NCBI GenBank assembly: GCA_038750655.1
Contig: JBCDGZ010000097.1
Location: forward strand, 1-30,680
Direction: 5' to 3'
Source of the DNA: JBCDGZ01 sp038750655
GTDB taxonomy: Bacteria > Bacteroidota > Bacteroidia > Chitinophagales > Saprospiraceae
Length of the DNA stretch: 30,680 nucleotides
Shown here piece by piece: positions 1-9,400 of the stretch (position 1 is its first letter; each line of letters opens with the position of its first letter). The notes beneath the pieces were generated by a model. It ran no database searches and was not told where the DNA came from. It saw only the letters and a program-made list of their open reading frames with translations. Both the position numbers and the translations under genes were made by a program.

Positions 1-1
1 C

Positions 2-1948
2 GACGGCTGCCTCTTTTTTACCGATACCTTCCTTATCGACGAGCCTCAGCCATTGGAAATCATCACCCAAGCCGTAGAACCTGGCAGTTGCAACGGCTTT
101 GCCGACGGCAGCATCGATGTCCAAATCATCGGCGGTACGGCGCCCTATACCTTTAGCTGGAACAATGGCTCGGCCGAAGAAGACCTCTCCGGCGTAGAAG
201 CTGGCACTTATATCCTGACCGTCCTAGACGCCAACGGTTGCCCCATCAGCAGCAACCCCATCACCCTAAGCGAGCCGCCCCTATTAGAAGTCCAACCCGC
301 TACTATCAACCACCTGGGCTGTGGGGCTGGTGACAGTGGAATGATCGAACTCGCCATCAACGGTGGTAATCCTCCTTATCAGTTTGCTTGGAATACGGGC
401 GATTCTACCGAAACCCTGGAAGTCAGCGAAGCCGGCTTTTATAATGTCTCGGTAACTGATGCCAACGGCTGTCTGGGCATCGCCTCCTCAATCGAGGTGG
501 AGCAATTAAATGATTCTATTCCAGTTAATATTGTAGCGATCAATAGCGTCTCTTGCGCTGGATCAGCCGATGGCAGCATCACTCCCGAAATCATCGGTGG
601 CCAAGCGCCTTTTCAATTCAACTGGTCCAATGGAGTGACTGACAGTCTGAATACAGGATTATTACCCGGAAATTACAGCTTGACGGTGACGGATGCCAAT
701 GGTTGTGTTGGCTTGTCGGAGCAAGTTGTGATTGCTAGTCAGCCGCCTTTGCAGTATGGCATTAACAGCATTCTTCCGGTGGCTTGCCACGGCGATGCTA
801 GTGGAGCCATTGATCTGGAAATTACGGGCGGCACGCCTCCCTACAATTATAATTGGAGCCACGGCAGCGGGGAAGAAGACCCTGATGCGCTTATGGCCGG
901 CCTCTATACTCTTATCGTTACCGATTCACGTGGCTGTAGCTTGCAGACCCCCCAGGCTATTGTCATTAGCCAACCCCAACCCTTGGTGTTGAATGCTACA
1001 GAAATGATTGCCGTCAATTGCTTTGGGGAGAAAACAGGAGGCCTGCGGCCGCTCGTTTCCGGAGGTACAGCGCCCTTCGGTTTCCATTGGAGCACCGGCG
1101 ATACCACGCCCTTCATCGAAAACCAGCAAGCTGGCCTCTACACCTGCACGCTAACCGACGCCAATGGTTGCACCTTACTCCTCGATAATCTCTCCATCGA
1201 GGGCCCCACAGAACCTCTGACCTTGGTCGAAGACAGCACCAGCATCCAGTCCGCAGCCTACTGCGCGGCCAACAGCGGCGGTGTCTCCATGACCATCGAA
1301 GGCGGCACCCCGCCCTACAGTTATTTTTGGAATAACGGCATGCAAATAGAAGACATCCAAAATATTGGTCCCGGGCAGTACTTCTGCGCTGTCTCTGACG
1401 CCAATGGCTGTGTATTAACAACGGAGCGATTTGTCGTAGAGCGCAGTGACTCCTTAAAGACAACCGCCTTCTCTAATCCTCAAATCGGCACCCCGGCCAA
1501 TGGCAGCGCCGGAGTGATTGTCAGCGGCGGCCGAGGCCCCTTCATGTTCGACTGGGAAGATGGTCAAATGGATTCCATCGCTGTTGACTTAGTTGCCGGC
1601 GACTATGCCCTCACCATCACCGATGCTGACGGCTGCATCATCTTCGATACGGTCAAAGTCGATTTCTTGGTCAGCACCAGCCTGGCCGATGCCGAAGGAA
1701 GCCTCCGCATTTTTCCTAATCCCACCTCCAGCACTAGCCATCTATCTTTAGACCTTCTTCGGAAAGAGGCCGTAAGCGTCAGTGTCTTTTCCGTCTCCGG
1801 GCATCGAATGTACCATCAGTCGTTTGCCCCCCTTGCCTCTCTTCGGCAGGAGCTTGATCTCAGCGAATGGCCTGCTGGGCTGTACTATTTGCGTGTCGAG
1901 CTGGGTACTTCGGAGCGCTATTATCAACCTTTGGTTAAGGTTCATTAG
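2..1948 (+). CDS. SprB-repeat surface protein with T9SS C-terminal sorting tail (5' partial)
   Basis: The reading frame is open from base 2, so the gene begins upstream of the window; the TTG at 53 is not the start. Seven complete repeats of about 75-80 residues follow the end of an eighth. Each has the pattern C-x-G...G-(S/A)-I...GG..P(Y/F).F.W..G......G.Y...(V/L)TDANGC, the SprB repeat type found in Bacteroidota adhesins such as the gliding adhesin SprB. The last about 80 residues start with an IFPNP motif and end in a beta-rich segment (GLYYLRV...), the family A T9SS sorting domain, so the product is predicted to cross the outer membrane through T9SS and be attached or released outside. 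A role in adhesion or motility is inference from the repeats. Codons are GC-rich like most of the window. No terminator hairpin was noticed just after the stop. Confidence 0.9.
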   Translation, partial: DGCLFFTDTFLIDEPQPLEIITQAVEPGSCNGFADGSIDVQIIGGTAPYTFSWNNGSAEEDLSGVEAGTYILTVLDANGCPISSNPITLSEPPLLEVQPATINHLGCGAGDSGMIELAINGGNPPYQFAWNTGDSTETLEVSEAGFYNVSVTDANGCLGIASSIEVEQLNDSIPVNIVAINSVSCAGSADGSITPEIIGGQAPFQFNWSNGVTDSLNTGLLPGNYSLTVTDANGCVGLSEQVVIASQPPLQYGINSILPVACHGDASGAIDLEITGGTPPYNYNWSHGSGEEDPDALMAGLYTLIVTDSRGCSLQTPQAIVISQPQPLVLNATEMIAVNCFGEKTGGLRPLVSGGTAPFGFHWSTGDTTPFIENQQAGLYTCTLTDANGCTLLLDNLSIEGPTEPLTLVEDSTSIQSAAYCAANSGGVSMTIEGGTPPYSYFWNNGMQIEDIQNIGPGQYFCAVSDANGCVLTTERFVVERSDSLKTTAFSNPQIGTPANGSAGVIVSGGRGPFMFDWEDGQMDSIAVDLVAGDYALTITDADGCIIFDTVKVDFLVSTSLADAEGSLRIFPNPTSSTSHLSLDLLRKEAVSVSVFSVSGHRMYHQSFAPLASLRQELDLSEWPAGLYYLRVELGTSERYYQPLVKVH

Positions 1949-2288
1949 GAAAATATAGCCTCAAAGACGAAAGTTATTTGGATTCGTAAACAATTTGTGT
2001 TATGTTTGTGATGCACATCGTTATTTGCCATTGTCCTTGCACAGCACTCCATACGATTGATGACTTTGGCATTTTTCAGTAACATACATTCTATCTCTTT
2101 TAAAGGCCTGAAAGGAGACAGGAAGCCATCATTCGAGAGGAGTTCTTGCGGTTTACTTGCAAGTCTATGCCATCTATAGTTATAGATGTAAGAAAAGCGA
2201 GTAAACTGGCGGCGGTGGTTTAGTGGGTGGGCCCTCCCCAAAGCATACTGTTATAGGTGATAGTGTATAGTCTTGAAAATTTACAACT
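1949..2288. other. Intergenic spacer (340 bases) with nested palindrome
   Basis: No convincing gene is visible between the SprB-repeat gene and the broken higA-like gene. A 98-codon minus-strand frame covers most of it, but it has no recognisable domain and its composition looks random. The spacer carries a nested inverted repeat (entered separately) and a near-palindromic GGGTGGGCCCTCCC at about 2224-2237. It could be a repeat element or the debris of the toxin gene expected next to a HigA antitoxin; I could not recognise a HigB-like sequence in it. Confidence 0.5.
2151..2206. repeat. Nested imperfect palindrome
   Basis: Outer arms GTTTACTTGC (2151-2160) and GCGAGTAAAC (2197-2206) pair with a single wobble. 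Inside them lies a perfect inner inverted repeat, CATCTATA (2171-2178) and TATAGATG (2181-2188), separated by two bases. The result is a two-part hairpin of 56 bases, the sort of structure seen in REP-like elements and single-strand transposon ends. There is no T-run after it, so it does not look like an ordinary terminator. Function is unknown. Confidence 0.55.
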
Positions 2289-2679
2289 ATGAAATATAAA
2301 AAGATAAAGTCATTCCCTCAATACAATGAGTATTGTAGCCTACATGAGCAGTTGTTGGTAAAAAATGACAAAAAATACCAAGATGAAATTGAGCTTCTAG
2401 AGGTACTAATTGAAGAGTTTGACAATATAATGCTCAAAAATAAGTACGAACAGTTAAATCCTGTGGAGTTGTTGAGAAACTTGCTATTGGAGGCTGGACT
2501 GAACCAAAATGAGTTTTCAAAGAAGATGGGGACTCGTGAATGACATTCTCCATTATAGAAGGAGGATCAGCAGAGACTTGATCATTAAGTTATCAAATTT
2601 CTTCTCAATGTCTCAGGAAGCCTTCAGTCGTCATTATGACTTGATATGGATTCAATCCTCCACTACTCCAAAATCTTAA
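2289..2679 (+). pseudogene. HigA-family antitoxin, broken by frameshift/deletion
   Basis: The first 84 codons (to TGA at 2541-2543) resemble the N-terminal half of the HigA/XRE antitoxin family of Bacteroidota: start MKYKKIKSFPQYNEYC, a ..DEIELLEVLIEEFD.. helix, and NPVELLRNLLLEAGLNQNEFSKKMG, which enters the helix-turn-helix. The missing C-terminal half is present in another frame: from about 2541 it reads NDILHYRRRIS and continues through FFSMSQEAFSRHYDL, the typical family ending, to a stop at 2677-2679 that overlaps the next gene's 3' end. Compared with family members as I remember them, about five HTH codons plus the frame were lost around 2535-2541. No HigB-like toxin gene is seen beside it, so this is an orphan remnant. 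Low GC suggests acquired DNA. A sequencing error alone would not explain the missing codons. Confidence 0.75.
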
Positions 2680-4657
2680 AAGTCGTCCGTCGATTAGATT
2701 GATGCTCCTCTTCAGAGCAACGAGCGCAGACACAATCCACCGCAGGCGCCTCCTTGCCATAACCCTTTGCCGTCAGGCGTTCTGGGGTGATGCCCTGGCT
2801 GATGAGGTAATCAACAGCAGATTGAGCGCGTTTCTGCGAGAGGTCCTGGTTGTAGCGGGCACCGCCTCGGCAGTCAGTATGCGAGGCTAGTTGGATACTG
2901 ATACCAGGGTTGCGGTTTAAGATCGTCGCCAGTTCGTTTAGGGTGGGTTTGGCATCGTCGCGGATATTCCAGCGCTCGAAGTCGTAGTAGATGTTTTCCA
3001 GCGTAATTTCTTGGTCCTTGAAGATTTTGTCCAGTACAATTTCGATCTCGAAGCGGAGGGTAGGGTTGTTAGGGTCTTTGCCGATTCCTTTGGTGGAGAA
3101 ACGCTCTTGGTTATTGAGGTATTCGGATTTTGACGCCAGAAACTCATAATCAGTATTTTCATCTAATTCTAGCGTAAATAGGCCGTCCTCGCCGATGGTG
3201 AAGACTTTCTCTTTTCCGTTAACCTGTACTTTTACCTCTGAGCCCGGCAGCGGCTTACGACCGAGTACCTTACTGTTTGGATTGCCAGGAATCTTATAGA
3301 TTTTTTCTAGCACATAGCCTTCCAGAATCATCTTGTAAACCACGACGGGGGGCTTCTCTACAACGGTATCTACCACCGGTGGTGGCGGCGGCAGGCGACG
3401 TTCAAAGCTGTAAATATCATCATTGCCTTTACCTTCTAAGCGGCTAGAACTGAAATAGCCAAACTGCAAAACATCCTCCTCCTTCTGCGCCTTATAGTCA
3501 ATCACATAACCAAAATCATCGCTGCCCGAATTAATGGGGGCTTTCAGGTTATGCACCGGCGCCCAGTTGTCATTATCCATTTTGTAGGTTCGGAAAATAT
3601 CCAGGCCCCCCATACCGGGGTGATGATTGGAAGCAAAATAGAGGGTATCCTCATCGATGAAGGGGAATTTTTCGTCCCCGATGGTATTGACTGCCCGTCC
3701 CAGAATCTGTGGTTCTTCCCAACCGTCTGGTCCACGATCAGTGCTGTAAATATCAAAGCCCCCCCAGCCATCTGGGTCCTCTGCTGCAAAATAGAGAGTG
3801 CTGCCATCTTTGGACAGGCTGGGATGGCCATAATTGACTTCTTCTTTAGTAAACTCCATGGGCGTGGGCTCCGTCCAGCTACTGCCTTCGATACGACTGC
3901 TCATCAGCTGGCAGTAGTTATCGCCGTTTTTCTCATCCGAGTAGCAACGTGTGAAGATCAATTCACTGTAGTCCTGGCTGAAGGTGATGGTTCCTTCATT
4001 GTTAGCCGTATTAATGGCATTGTCAAAGTTACGTACTCCGCTTCCGTCGGCATCGACGACAAAAATATCCGAAAAGTTGCCTCCAGTCCAATTGTACACC
4101 TCATCCCCCGTACTGGACCCCCGGTCTGAAGTAAATAACAATTGGCCCTCCTTATATAGCGTCGGCGCATAGTCCGAATTCGCGCTATTAAAACCCTCCG
4201 ATTTGACCTGGTAACCACTGTCCTTACTGCGCTCAAGCCAGTCGATGGCGAGGTTGCAGGCCGTGATTTCCCGCCGATACTCATAAGGACTACCAATCTC
4301 AATCCCCAGATTTTTGAAGGATTGGCGGGCTTCTTCGTACTGCTGGCTGCGCTTTAGGGTATACGAATATTCTTTCAAAGCATCGACTCCATAACCACCG
4401 TTATAAGCCGTCAGGTACCAGCTAGAGGCTTTGTCAATCTTATTCATCCGCCGGTAGGACTCACCGATCATAAAGGCAATCTTTCCTTTTTCGATCCGAC
4501 TTTTGCTCTTTTTATAGTCCTTGGTCAACATATCCGCGGCCACAGCAAACTGCTTTCGCTCGAAGGCCGTCTGGCCGTCGCGGACTTTTTGAACGTAATT
4601 ATTACAGGCACTTATAAAAATCAGGAGTGTGAGAAGTGTACAGAATAGCTTATTCAT
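2663..4657 (-). CDS. PorE-like OmpA-family lipoprotein (TPR-like, PD40 propeller, CRD, OmpA_C)
   Basis: The 664-residue product has a lipoprotein signal (lipobox ISAC, Cys18), a TPR-like helical region (about 24-145), PD40/WD40-like propeller blades (about 155-420; FTSDRG, YFAAEDP, YFASNHHPGMGGLDI, YFSSSR), a proline hinge (423-440), a carboxypeptidase-regulatory-like beta domain (about 445-545) and a C-terminal OmpA domain (about 550-664). In the OmpA domain Asp595 and Arg610 sit where the diaminopimelate-binding pair is expected. This order matches PorE of Porphyromonas gingivalis, a peptidoglycan-binding partner of the T9SS trans-envelope machinery. Bacteroidota genomes also hold several paralogues of this architecture, so the PorE assignment is probable rather than certain and no symbol is given. 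It has its own upstream region and ends inside the tail of the broken higA-like gene, which is convergent. Confidence 0.85.
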   Translation of the reverse strand: MNKLFCTLLTLLIFISACNNYVQKVRDGQTAFERKQFAVAADMLTKDYKKSKSRIEKGKIAFMIGESYRRMNKIDKASSWYLTAYNGGYGVDALKEYSYTLKRSQQYEEARQSFKNLGIEIGSPYEYRREITACNLAIDWLERSKDSGYQVKSEGFNSANSDYAPTLYKEGQLLFTSDRGSSTGDEVYNWTGGNFSDIFVVDADGSGVRNFDNAINTANNEGTITFSQDYSELIFTRCYSDEKNGDNYCQLMSSRIEGSSWTEPTPMEFTKEEVNYGHPSLSKDGSTLYFAAEDPDGWGGFDIYSTDRGPDGWEEPQILGRAVNTIGDEKFPFIDEDTLYFASNHHPGMGGLDIFRTYKMDNDNWAPVHNLKAPINSGSDDFGYVIDYKAQKEEDVLQFGYFSSSRLEGKGNDDIYSFERRLPPPPPVVDTVVEKPPVVVYKMILEGYVLEKIYKIPGNPNSKVLGRKPLPGSEVKVQVNGKEKVFTIGEDGLFTLELDENTDYEFLASKSEYLNNQERFSTKGIGKDPNNPTLRFEIEIVLDKIFKDQEITLENIYYDFERWNIRDDAKPTLNELATILNRNPGISIQLASHTDCRGGARYNQDLSQKRAQSAVDYLISQGITPERLTAKGYGKEAPAVDCVCARCSEEEHQSNRRTTFKILE

Positions 4658-4739
4658 ACGGTTAATTGACCTTTTGATGATGCGAGGACAAATTACGATT
4701 TTTTAACGCTTGAGAGCGTATTCTTGTTGCATTTTGCAG

Positions 4740-4773
4740 CGAAGGGAAAGGCTTATCTTTCCTTTCCTCTTCG
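4740..4773. repeat. Bulged inverted repeat
   Basis: Arms of 12 and 13 bases pair with one bulge around a nine-base loop. It lies about 80 bases upstream of the start of the PorE-like gene. Without a T-run it is unlikely to be an intrinsic terminator; it could be a 5' UTR hairpin or an operator for that gene, or simply the far end of the upstream 3' UTR. Confidence 0.4.
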
Positions 4774-4880
4774 TAAGCGTGAACCTCCTGATTGGGCTTC
4801 GCAAGCTCATATTTGAACGTATCTATTTTTGGCTCAAACAGAGCACTGATTAAAAAACAAGAAATGCACGTGTTTGGGCA

Positions 4881-4911
4881 AAAAAAAGAGCCCGTATTTG
4901 AGGCACGGGCT
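4881..4911 (-). terminator. Intrinsic terminator, minus strand
   Basis: Arms AGCCCGT (4889-4895) and ACGGGCT (4905-4911) form a GC-rich stem with a nine-base loop. On the minus strand the stem is followed by seven T (the A-run at 4881-4887). It lies about 230 bases beyond the stop of the L-domain-like gene and would stop read-through toward the PorE-like gene. Confidence 0.75.
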
Positions 4912-5077
4912 AGGAAACGAATCTTACAATTTTTTAACCAAAACTTACATTGACTTTATATCCAAATTTAGTGCCAAAAGGCTTTTTGAATATGATATTT
5001 TTAATTTTGTAGTGAATTATTTTTCAATATAATAGTCGATGTTAATATGTTGTGAGGGATTTCGTTAGTGGACATGC

Positions 5078-5108
5078 AAAAGGCCCTATCAAAGCGATAG
5101 AGCCTTTT
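5078..5108 (-). terminator. Probable terminator of the L-domain-like gene
   Basis: AAAAGGCCCTATC (5078-5090) pairs with GATAGAGCCTTTT (5096-5108) with one mismatch around a five-base loop. The symmetrical A/T ends give a short T-run on the minus strand. It starts 30 bases after the stop of the minus-strand gene that begins at 6239. Confidence 0.7.
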
Positions 5109-5138
5109 GTATTCCCATCTTCTAATCCAGGTAGCGAC

Positions 5139-6239
5139 TTAGAAAAATACGATTTTTTCCAGGCCATAGCTGTGATTGTCATCATCCTTGATTTTAAGCC
5201 AAAAGATGCCATTGGATTCGGGAGATAAAATGTGCAGTTGCTGTTGGTTACGAAAGAAGTAATGGGCAACTTGACGACCCTGCTGATCATATAGTTCTAC
5301 TTGTCCTTGCACAATAGGCTGGGGGAGTTGTACCGTGATCATCTCGCTGCTACTGGGGTTGGGAAATACGTTGAATTCCAATGAGGCGACTTCTTCGGTG
5401 GAAACGGTGCTAGGGCAGTTATCCGAAAAAGTGTAGAAGTCCAGGCAGTTAAGGCCATTTCTGACAATGAGGAAGAGGCCAAGATCAGCGGCGACGAAGG
5501 CACAGAGATTGGCGTAACTACAGGCATCTAGGGCCATATTATCGTTCAGCACCAGTTCTTTCATGTTTTCGTAGCCGATGTTGCGGAGACCTCTGATGCT
5601 ATACAGGTTGTCATTAAGAAAAACGGAGAGCTTTCCGTCCATATATTCGACATTAGAGAGCGCATCCAGGTGTTCTAGTTGAGGATTTTTACCGATTTCA
5701 ATGGTGCCCGTGATTGGGGTATTGGGAATGCTTTTGATACTATCGACTTTCTCCAAGCCCTTCAAGGTCTGTAGAGAGTCGTTTTCAAAGATCAATAAAC
5801 CGCCCATTAGTTTGATACTATCCATTCCAGATAAGTTCTTTAAGCGATCGTTACCAATGATTTCCGCTCCATTCGATAGGTCACATAATCCTTCCAGGCC
5901 AATGAGGGCCTCCATAATGTCATTATTGTATATTTTTAAAATACCGTTGACCGTCTGAAGGTTCTTCATATCTTCTAAATTGGTAAGCTCAGTGTCTTCT
6001 ATCAGGAAGTCCCCTTCGATAGTGACAACATTCCCTATACCCTTCAAATTCGTAATACTAGAATTGCCCCCATCAATTGTAAGGTCTCCATTAATAGTGG
6101 TGCAATTGGGATTATTGATCAGAAAGCTATCTACCTCTGACTGTTGGCTGAGGGTAAAGGAATCGCATTGGGCTTTGGAAGTGTGAAAAGAAAGAAGAAG
6201 AAAGGAAAGAAAGAACAATTGTAGACAAAGTCGTTTCAT
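5139..6239 (-). CDS. Exported receptor L-domain-like protein with T9SS tail
   Basis: 366 residues. A signal peptide (about 1-24, ending ..TSKAQ) precedes a repetitive beta-helix-like region (about 40-255) with irregular about 22-residue steps such as L-x-(I/V)-x-x-N-D-x-L-x-x-L-x-G-L, as in receptor L-domain and leucine-rich-like surface proteins of Bacteroidota. The last about 80 residues begin with FNVFPNPSS and carry VELYDQQGRQV and GIFWLKI, the T9SS family A sorting tail. It is therefore predicted to be secreted through T9SS; the ligand is unknown. A short cysteine-containing segment (about 240-280) separates repeats and tail. It stands alone between secDF and the PorE-like gene, with two terminator hairpins downstream. 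The ATG is supported by the signal peptide directly after it. Confidence 0.85.
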   Translation of the reverse strand: MKRLCLQLFFLSFLLLSFHTSKAQCDSFTLSQQSEVDSFLINNPNCTTINGDLTIDGGNSSITNLKGIGNVVTIEGDFLIEDTELTNLEDMKNLQTVNGILKIYNNDIMEALIGLEGLCDLSNGAEIIGNDRLKNLSGMDSIKLMGGLLIFENDSLQTLKGLEKVDSIKSIPNTPITGTIEIGKNPQLEHLDALSNVEYMDGKLSVFLNDNLYSIRGLRNIGYENMKELVLNDNMALDACSYANLCAFVAADLGLFLIVRNGLNCLDFYTFSDNCPSTVSTEEVASLEFNVFPNPSSSEMITVQLPQPIVQGQVELYDQQGRQVAHYFFRNQQQLHILSPESNGIFWLKIKDDDNHSYGLEKIVFF

Positions 6240-6346
6240 TGGGATTGTATTTTAGTGTTTCAATTTTTCGCCAATCAATGTATCTGCTCCAATTGGCAAT
6301 AACATATTGAACGACAGGAAAATAGTGCCATAAATGAAGTACCAAT

Positions 6347-6379
6347 AAAAAAATCCCCTCCGGCAATACCAGAGGGGAT
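6347..6379 (-). terminator. Terminator of secDF
   Basis: GAGGGGAT (6372-6379) and ATCCCCTC (6353-6360) form the stem. On the minus strand it is followed by a run of seven T (A-run 6347-6353, whose last base is also in the stem). It lies 22 bases after the secDF stop. Confidence 0.85.
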
Positions 6380-6401
6380 CCCAAGCTGAGTTAATCAGCG
6401 A

Positions 6402-9400
6402 TTATCTTGCAGTGGCCGCTTTAGAGAAGCTCTTTTTCTTCGTCTCTTTGGGCTTCAAGTCGCCTGAAAGGTCAGACATGATTGGTGTAGCCACAAAGAC
6501 GGAGGAATAGGTACCGACGATGATACCGATAAAGAGTGCAAAAGCGAAACCACGGATACTTGTACCACCAAAGAAAAGCAGAATGGCAACGGTGAACAGC
6601 GTCGTCAGCGAGGTGATGATGGTCCGGCTGATGGTGCTATTGATGGCCATATTGATGATTTCTTCTTTAGATTTTCCTTTCGTGTAGTTGTTGATGTATT
6701 CCCGGATACGATCAAATACCACCACGGTATCGTTGATAGAGTAACCGATCACCGTCAAGATGGCGGCGATGAAGGCTTGGTTGATCTCCAAAGAGAAAGG
6801 CAGAATGCCGTGGAAGATGGAGAAAATAGCCAGTACTACCAAGGTATCGTGGAACAGGGCCGCAACGGCACCTGCACTGTATTCCCACTTGTTAAAGCGG
6901 ATGAAGATGTAGAGGAAGATCAACAATAGGGCGAAGATCGCAGCGTAGATCGCACTTTCCTTAATATCATCGGCAATGGTTGGACCGACTTTACTGGAAG
7001 AGGTCACGTGGGTACCGGTGCCATCTGGATCTTTGAAGTTGTCGAAATTGAGATTACCACCGACAAGGCCATTTACGCTATTGAAGAGCGTTGACATGAC
7101 TTTATTGGTCGCTTCATCTGAATTATCATTGATCAAGTAACTGGTCGTTACATTATAGGTATTCTCTGTACTGATTTCCTTTACAACAGGCTCGCCTTCG
7201 AAGGCCGTTGTCAACTCGGCACGCAGGGCATCGATGGTTGGAGCATTATTTTGGTCAAACTGGATATTGTAAGAATATCCACCTTTGAAGTCTACCCCCA
7301 GTTCGAAACCACGCATAACGAAAGAACCGATACCCAACAGAATAATGGTACCAGAGATTACATAAGCAATCTTACGTTTTCCTAACCAATCAATCGTCAA
7401 GTTAGCGAAAGCATTCTTTGAGCTATTGGTCCAAAAAGTCAGGTTGCGCTCTTTGCCTGTCCACCAGTCGATCATCATACGACCGAGCAGTACAGCAGTG
7501 AAGAGTGAGGAAAGCACACCGATGATCAGCACCACTGCAAAACCCTTGATTGGGCCCAAACCGAAGTAGGCCAGTACGAAGGCCGTCAGGATGGTCGTTA
7601 CGTTGGCATCGATGATAGCAGAGTAGGAGTGCTTAAAACCGTCCGTAATGGAGGCCAGCAAGGACTTACCTTCTCGTAGTTCCTCTCGTACCCTTTCGAA
7701 GATGATCACGTTGGCATCAACGGCCATACCGATGGTCAGTACAATACCCGCAACACCAGGCAATGTCAATACCGTACCGTAAGAAGCCAGCGAGCCGAAG
7801 ATGAAGAACATATTCATGAACAGGGCGATGATCGATACGATACCACTACCGCCATAGTAGAAGATCATGAAAAGGAATACCATCCCGAAACCAATCAGTA
7901 GCGAGTTGATACTGCGGTTGATGTTCTCTTGACCCAGATATGGGCCTACGAGGTCTTCCTGGATGATCTTAGTCTTAGCCGGCAGCTTACCAACCTGAAG
8001 AATTTTCGCCAGGTCATCTGCCTCTTGAATCGTGTAATTACCGGTGATCGAAGAGTTACCGTTGAGAATCGGATCGTTAACAGAAGGCGCAGACACTACG
8101 CGATCATCGAGTACGATAGCGATTTCGCGGTTGTTGTCCTGAGCTGCTTTGGTGGTCATATTGCCCCAAACTTTCGCTCCTTTAGGACTCATACGAAGGG
8201 TCACTTCCACCTTGCCCGTCTGCGGGTTTGGCCCTGAACTAGCGTCAGTAACCAAGTCGCCTTCCAACGGTGCAGAAGTCCGTCCTTTATTTCGCTTAAT
8301 CGCGTAAAGTTCGTAGTTATCGGTCATTTCTCCCGTCTCGTAATTCTTCGTAGGCTTTTGCGCCCAGCGGAATTCGAGGTCTTTAGGGAACAAGGCTTTA
8401 ACTTCTTTACGATCAAGCATGTTAGAGATGGCTTCAATCTTATTCTTCTTCGCCGTACCCATTACGGACTGAGGGAAAGTAATCGAAGTACCAGTAAAGG
8501 CATTCGGCTCTAACAATTTCAGCAGAGGGCCACGGTTGGCCAGAGGGTCCAGTGTTTCGGCGATAGGTTGAATCTTTTCCGTAGAATCGATTACATTACC
8601 GAGTGTATCGTATTGGTATTCGTAAGTAGTATCTAGTTTGATTTCTGGGGCTTCAGCAACGAGGCTGGTATCCCCACTTTCCATTTTCTTCAATCTATCA
8701 TCTGCCTTGACCAGTGCATCGCGGATGCCGTTGTCCGTAAAGCGGTAAATATTCCAGAATTCCAGCTTCGCTGCGGCTTGCAGGAAGGTACGTGCCCGTT
8801 CGGGGTTGCTAATACCGGGAAGTTCAACAACGATCAGGTCACGAGCAGCATCCAGTGATACATTAGGTTGAACAACACCCATTTGGTCAATACGATCTTT
8901 CAGGCGTTTGAAGGTCAGTTCTACGGTTTCGTCGGCTTTGCTTCTGAGGATTTGGACCATTTCGGCGTTTGAGGTCTCAAAGGTAATTTCATCCTTCAGC
9001 GCAGCATTACTGGCGAACAATTTATTCATTTGTTCCTTTCCCTGACTTACTTCATTGTAGCTATCAGCAAAAAGGGTAACATAATCAGATTGGGTGCTTT
9101 TCAGTTTTTGGTCAGCAAGGTTTAACGCATTTTCAAAAGTGGGGTCTTTACTATCATTGGCAAGCGATCGGATAAATTCACGTAAGTCGACTTGTAATAC
9201 GACGCTCATTCCGCCGCTAAGGTCAAGTCCTAAGTGTAATTGTCTGGATTTTAGTTCCTGGTAGGTAAAATCCTTTAAAAGGGGAATCTTGAAGATCACT
9301 TCGCTGGACATCGAGTCCAGGTAAGCGGCCTTTTCGCTTTTCTCTGCGGCACGTTTTTCAGGACCATCTTCCATGTCCTGAACGGCCATCTTTGCGTATT

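Larger units (their letters stand above)
4658..5138. other. Intergenic region (481 bases) with three hairpins
   Basis: This holds the promoter side of the PorE-like gene (near 4658-4730) and the 3' region of the L-domain-like gene, both on the minus strand. I see no coding sequence. Two hairpins look like minus-strand terminators and are entered separately. A third hairpin (4740-4751 with 4761-4773, CGAAGGGAAAGG against CCTTTCC-TCTTCG with one bulge) has no T-run on either side and is unexplained. The rest is AT-rich with no visible structure. Confidence 0.6.

Noticed and set aside
1945..2241. 98-codon minus-strand frame over the spacer
   Set aside because: No recognisable motif, odd composition rich in His/Asn/Arg, overlaps the SprB-repeat stop and contains the nested palindrome; likely chance.
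5042..5290. 82-codon minus-strand frame at the end of the L-domain-like gene
   Set aside because: Overlaps the T9SS tail in another frame and includes the terminator hairpin.
7350..8600. GATTACA sites inside secDF (near 7355 and 8588)
   Set aside because: They lie in coding sequence, lack the ATTTTCT second half as far as I can see, and are not near a start codon; they show that the 7-mer alone is not specific.
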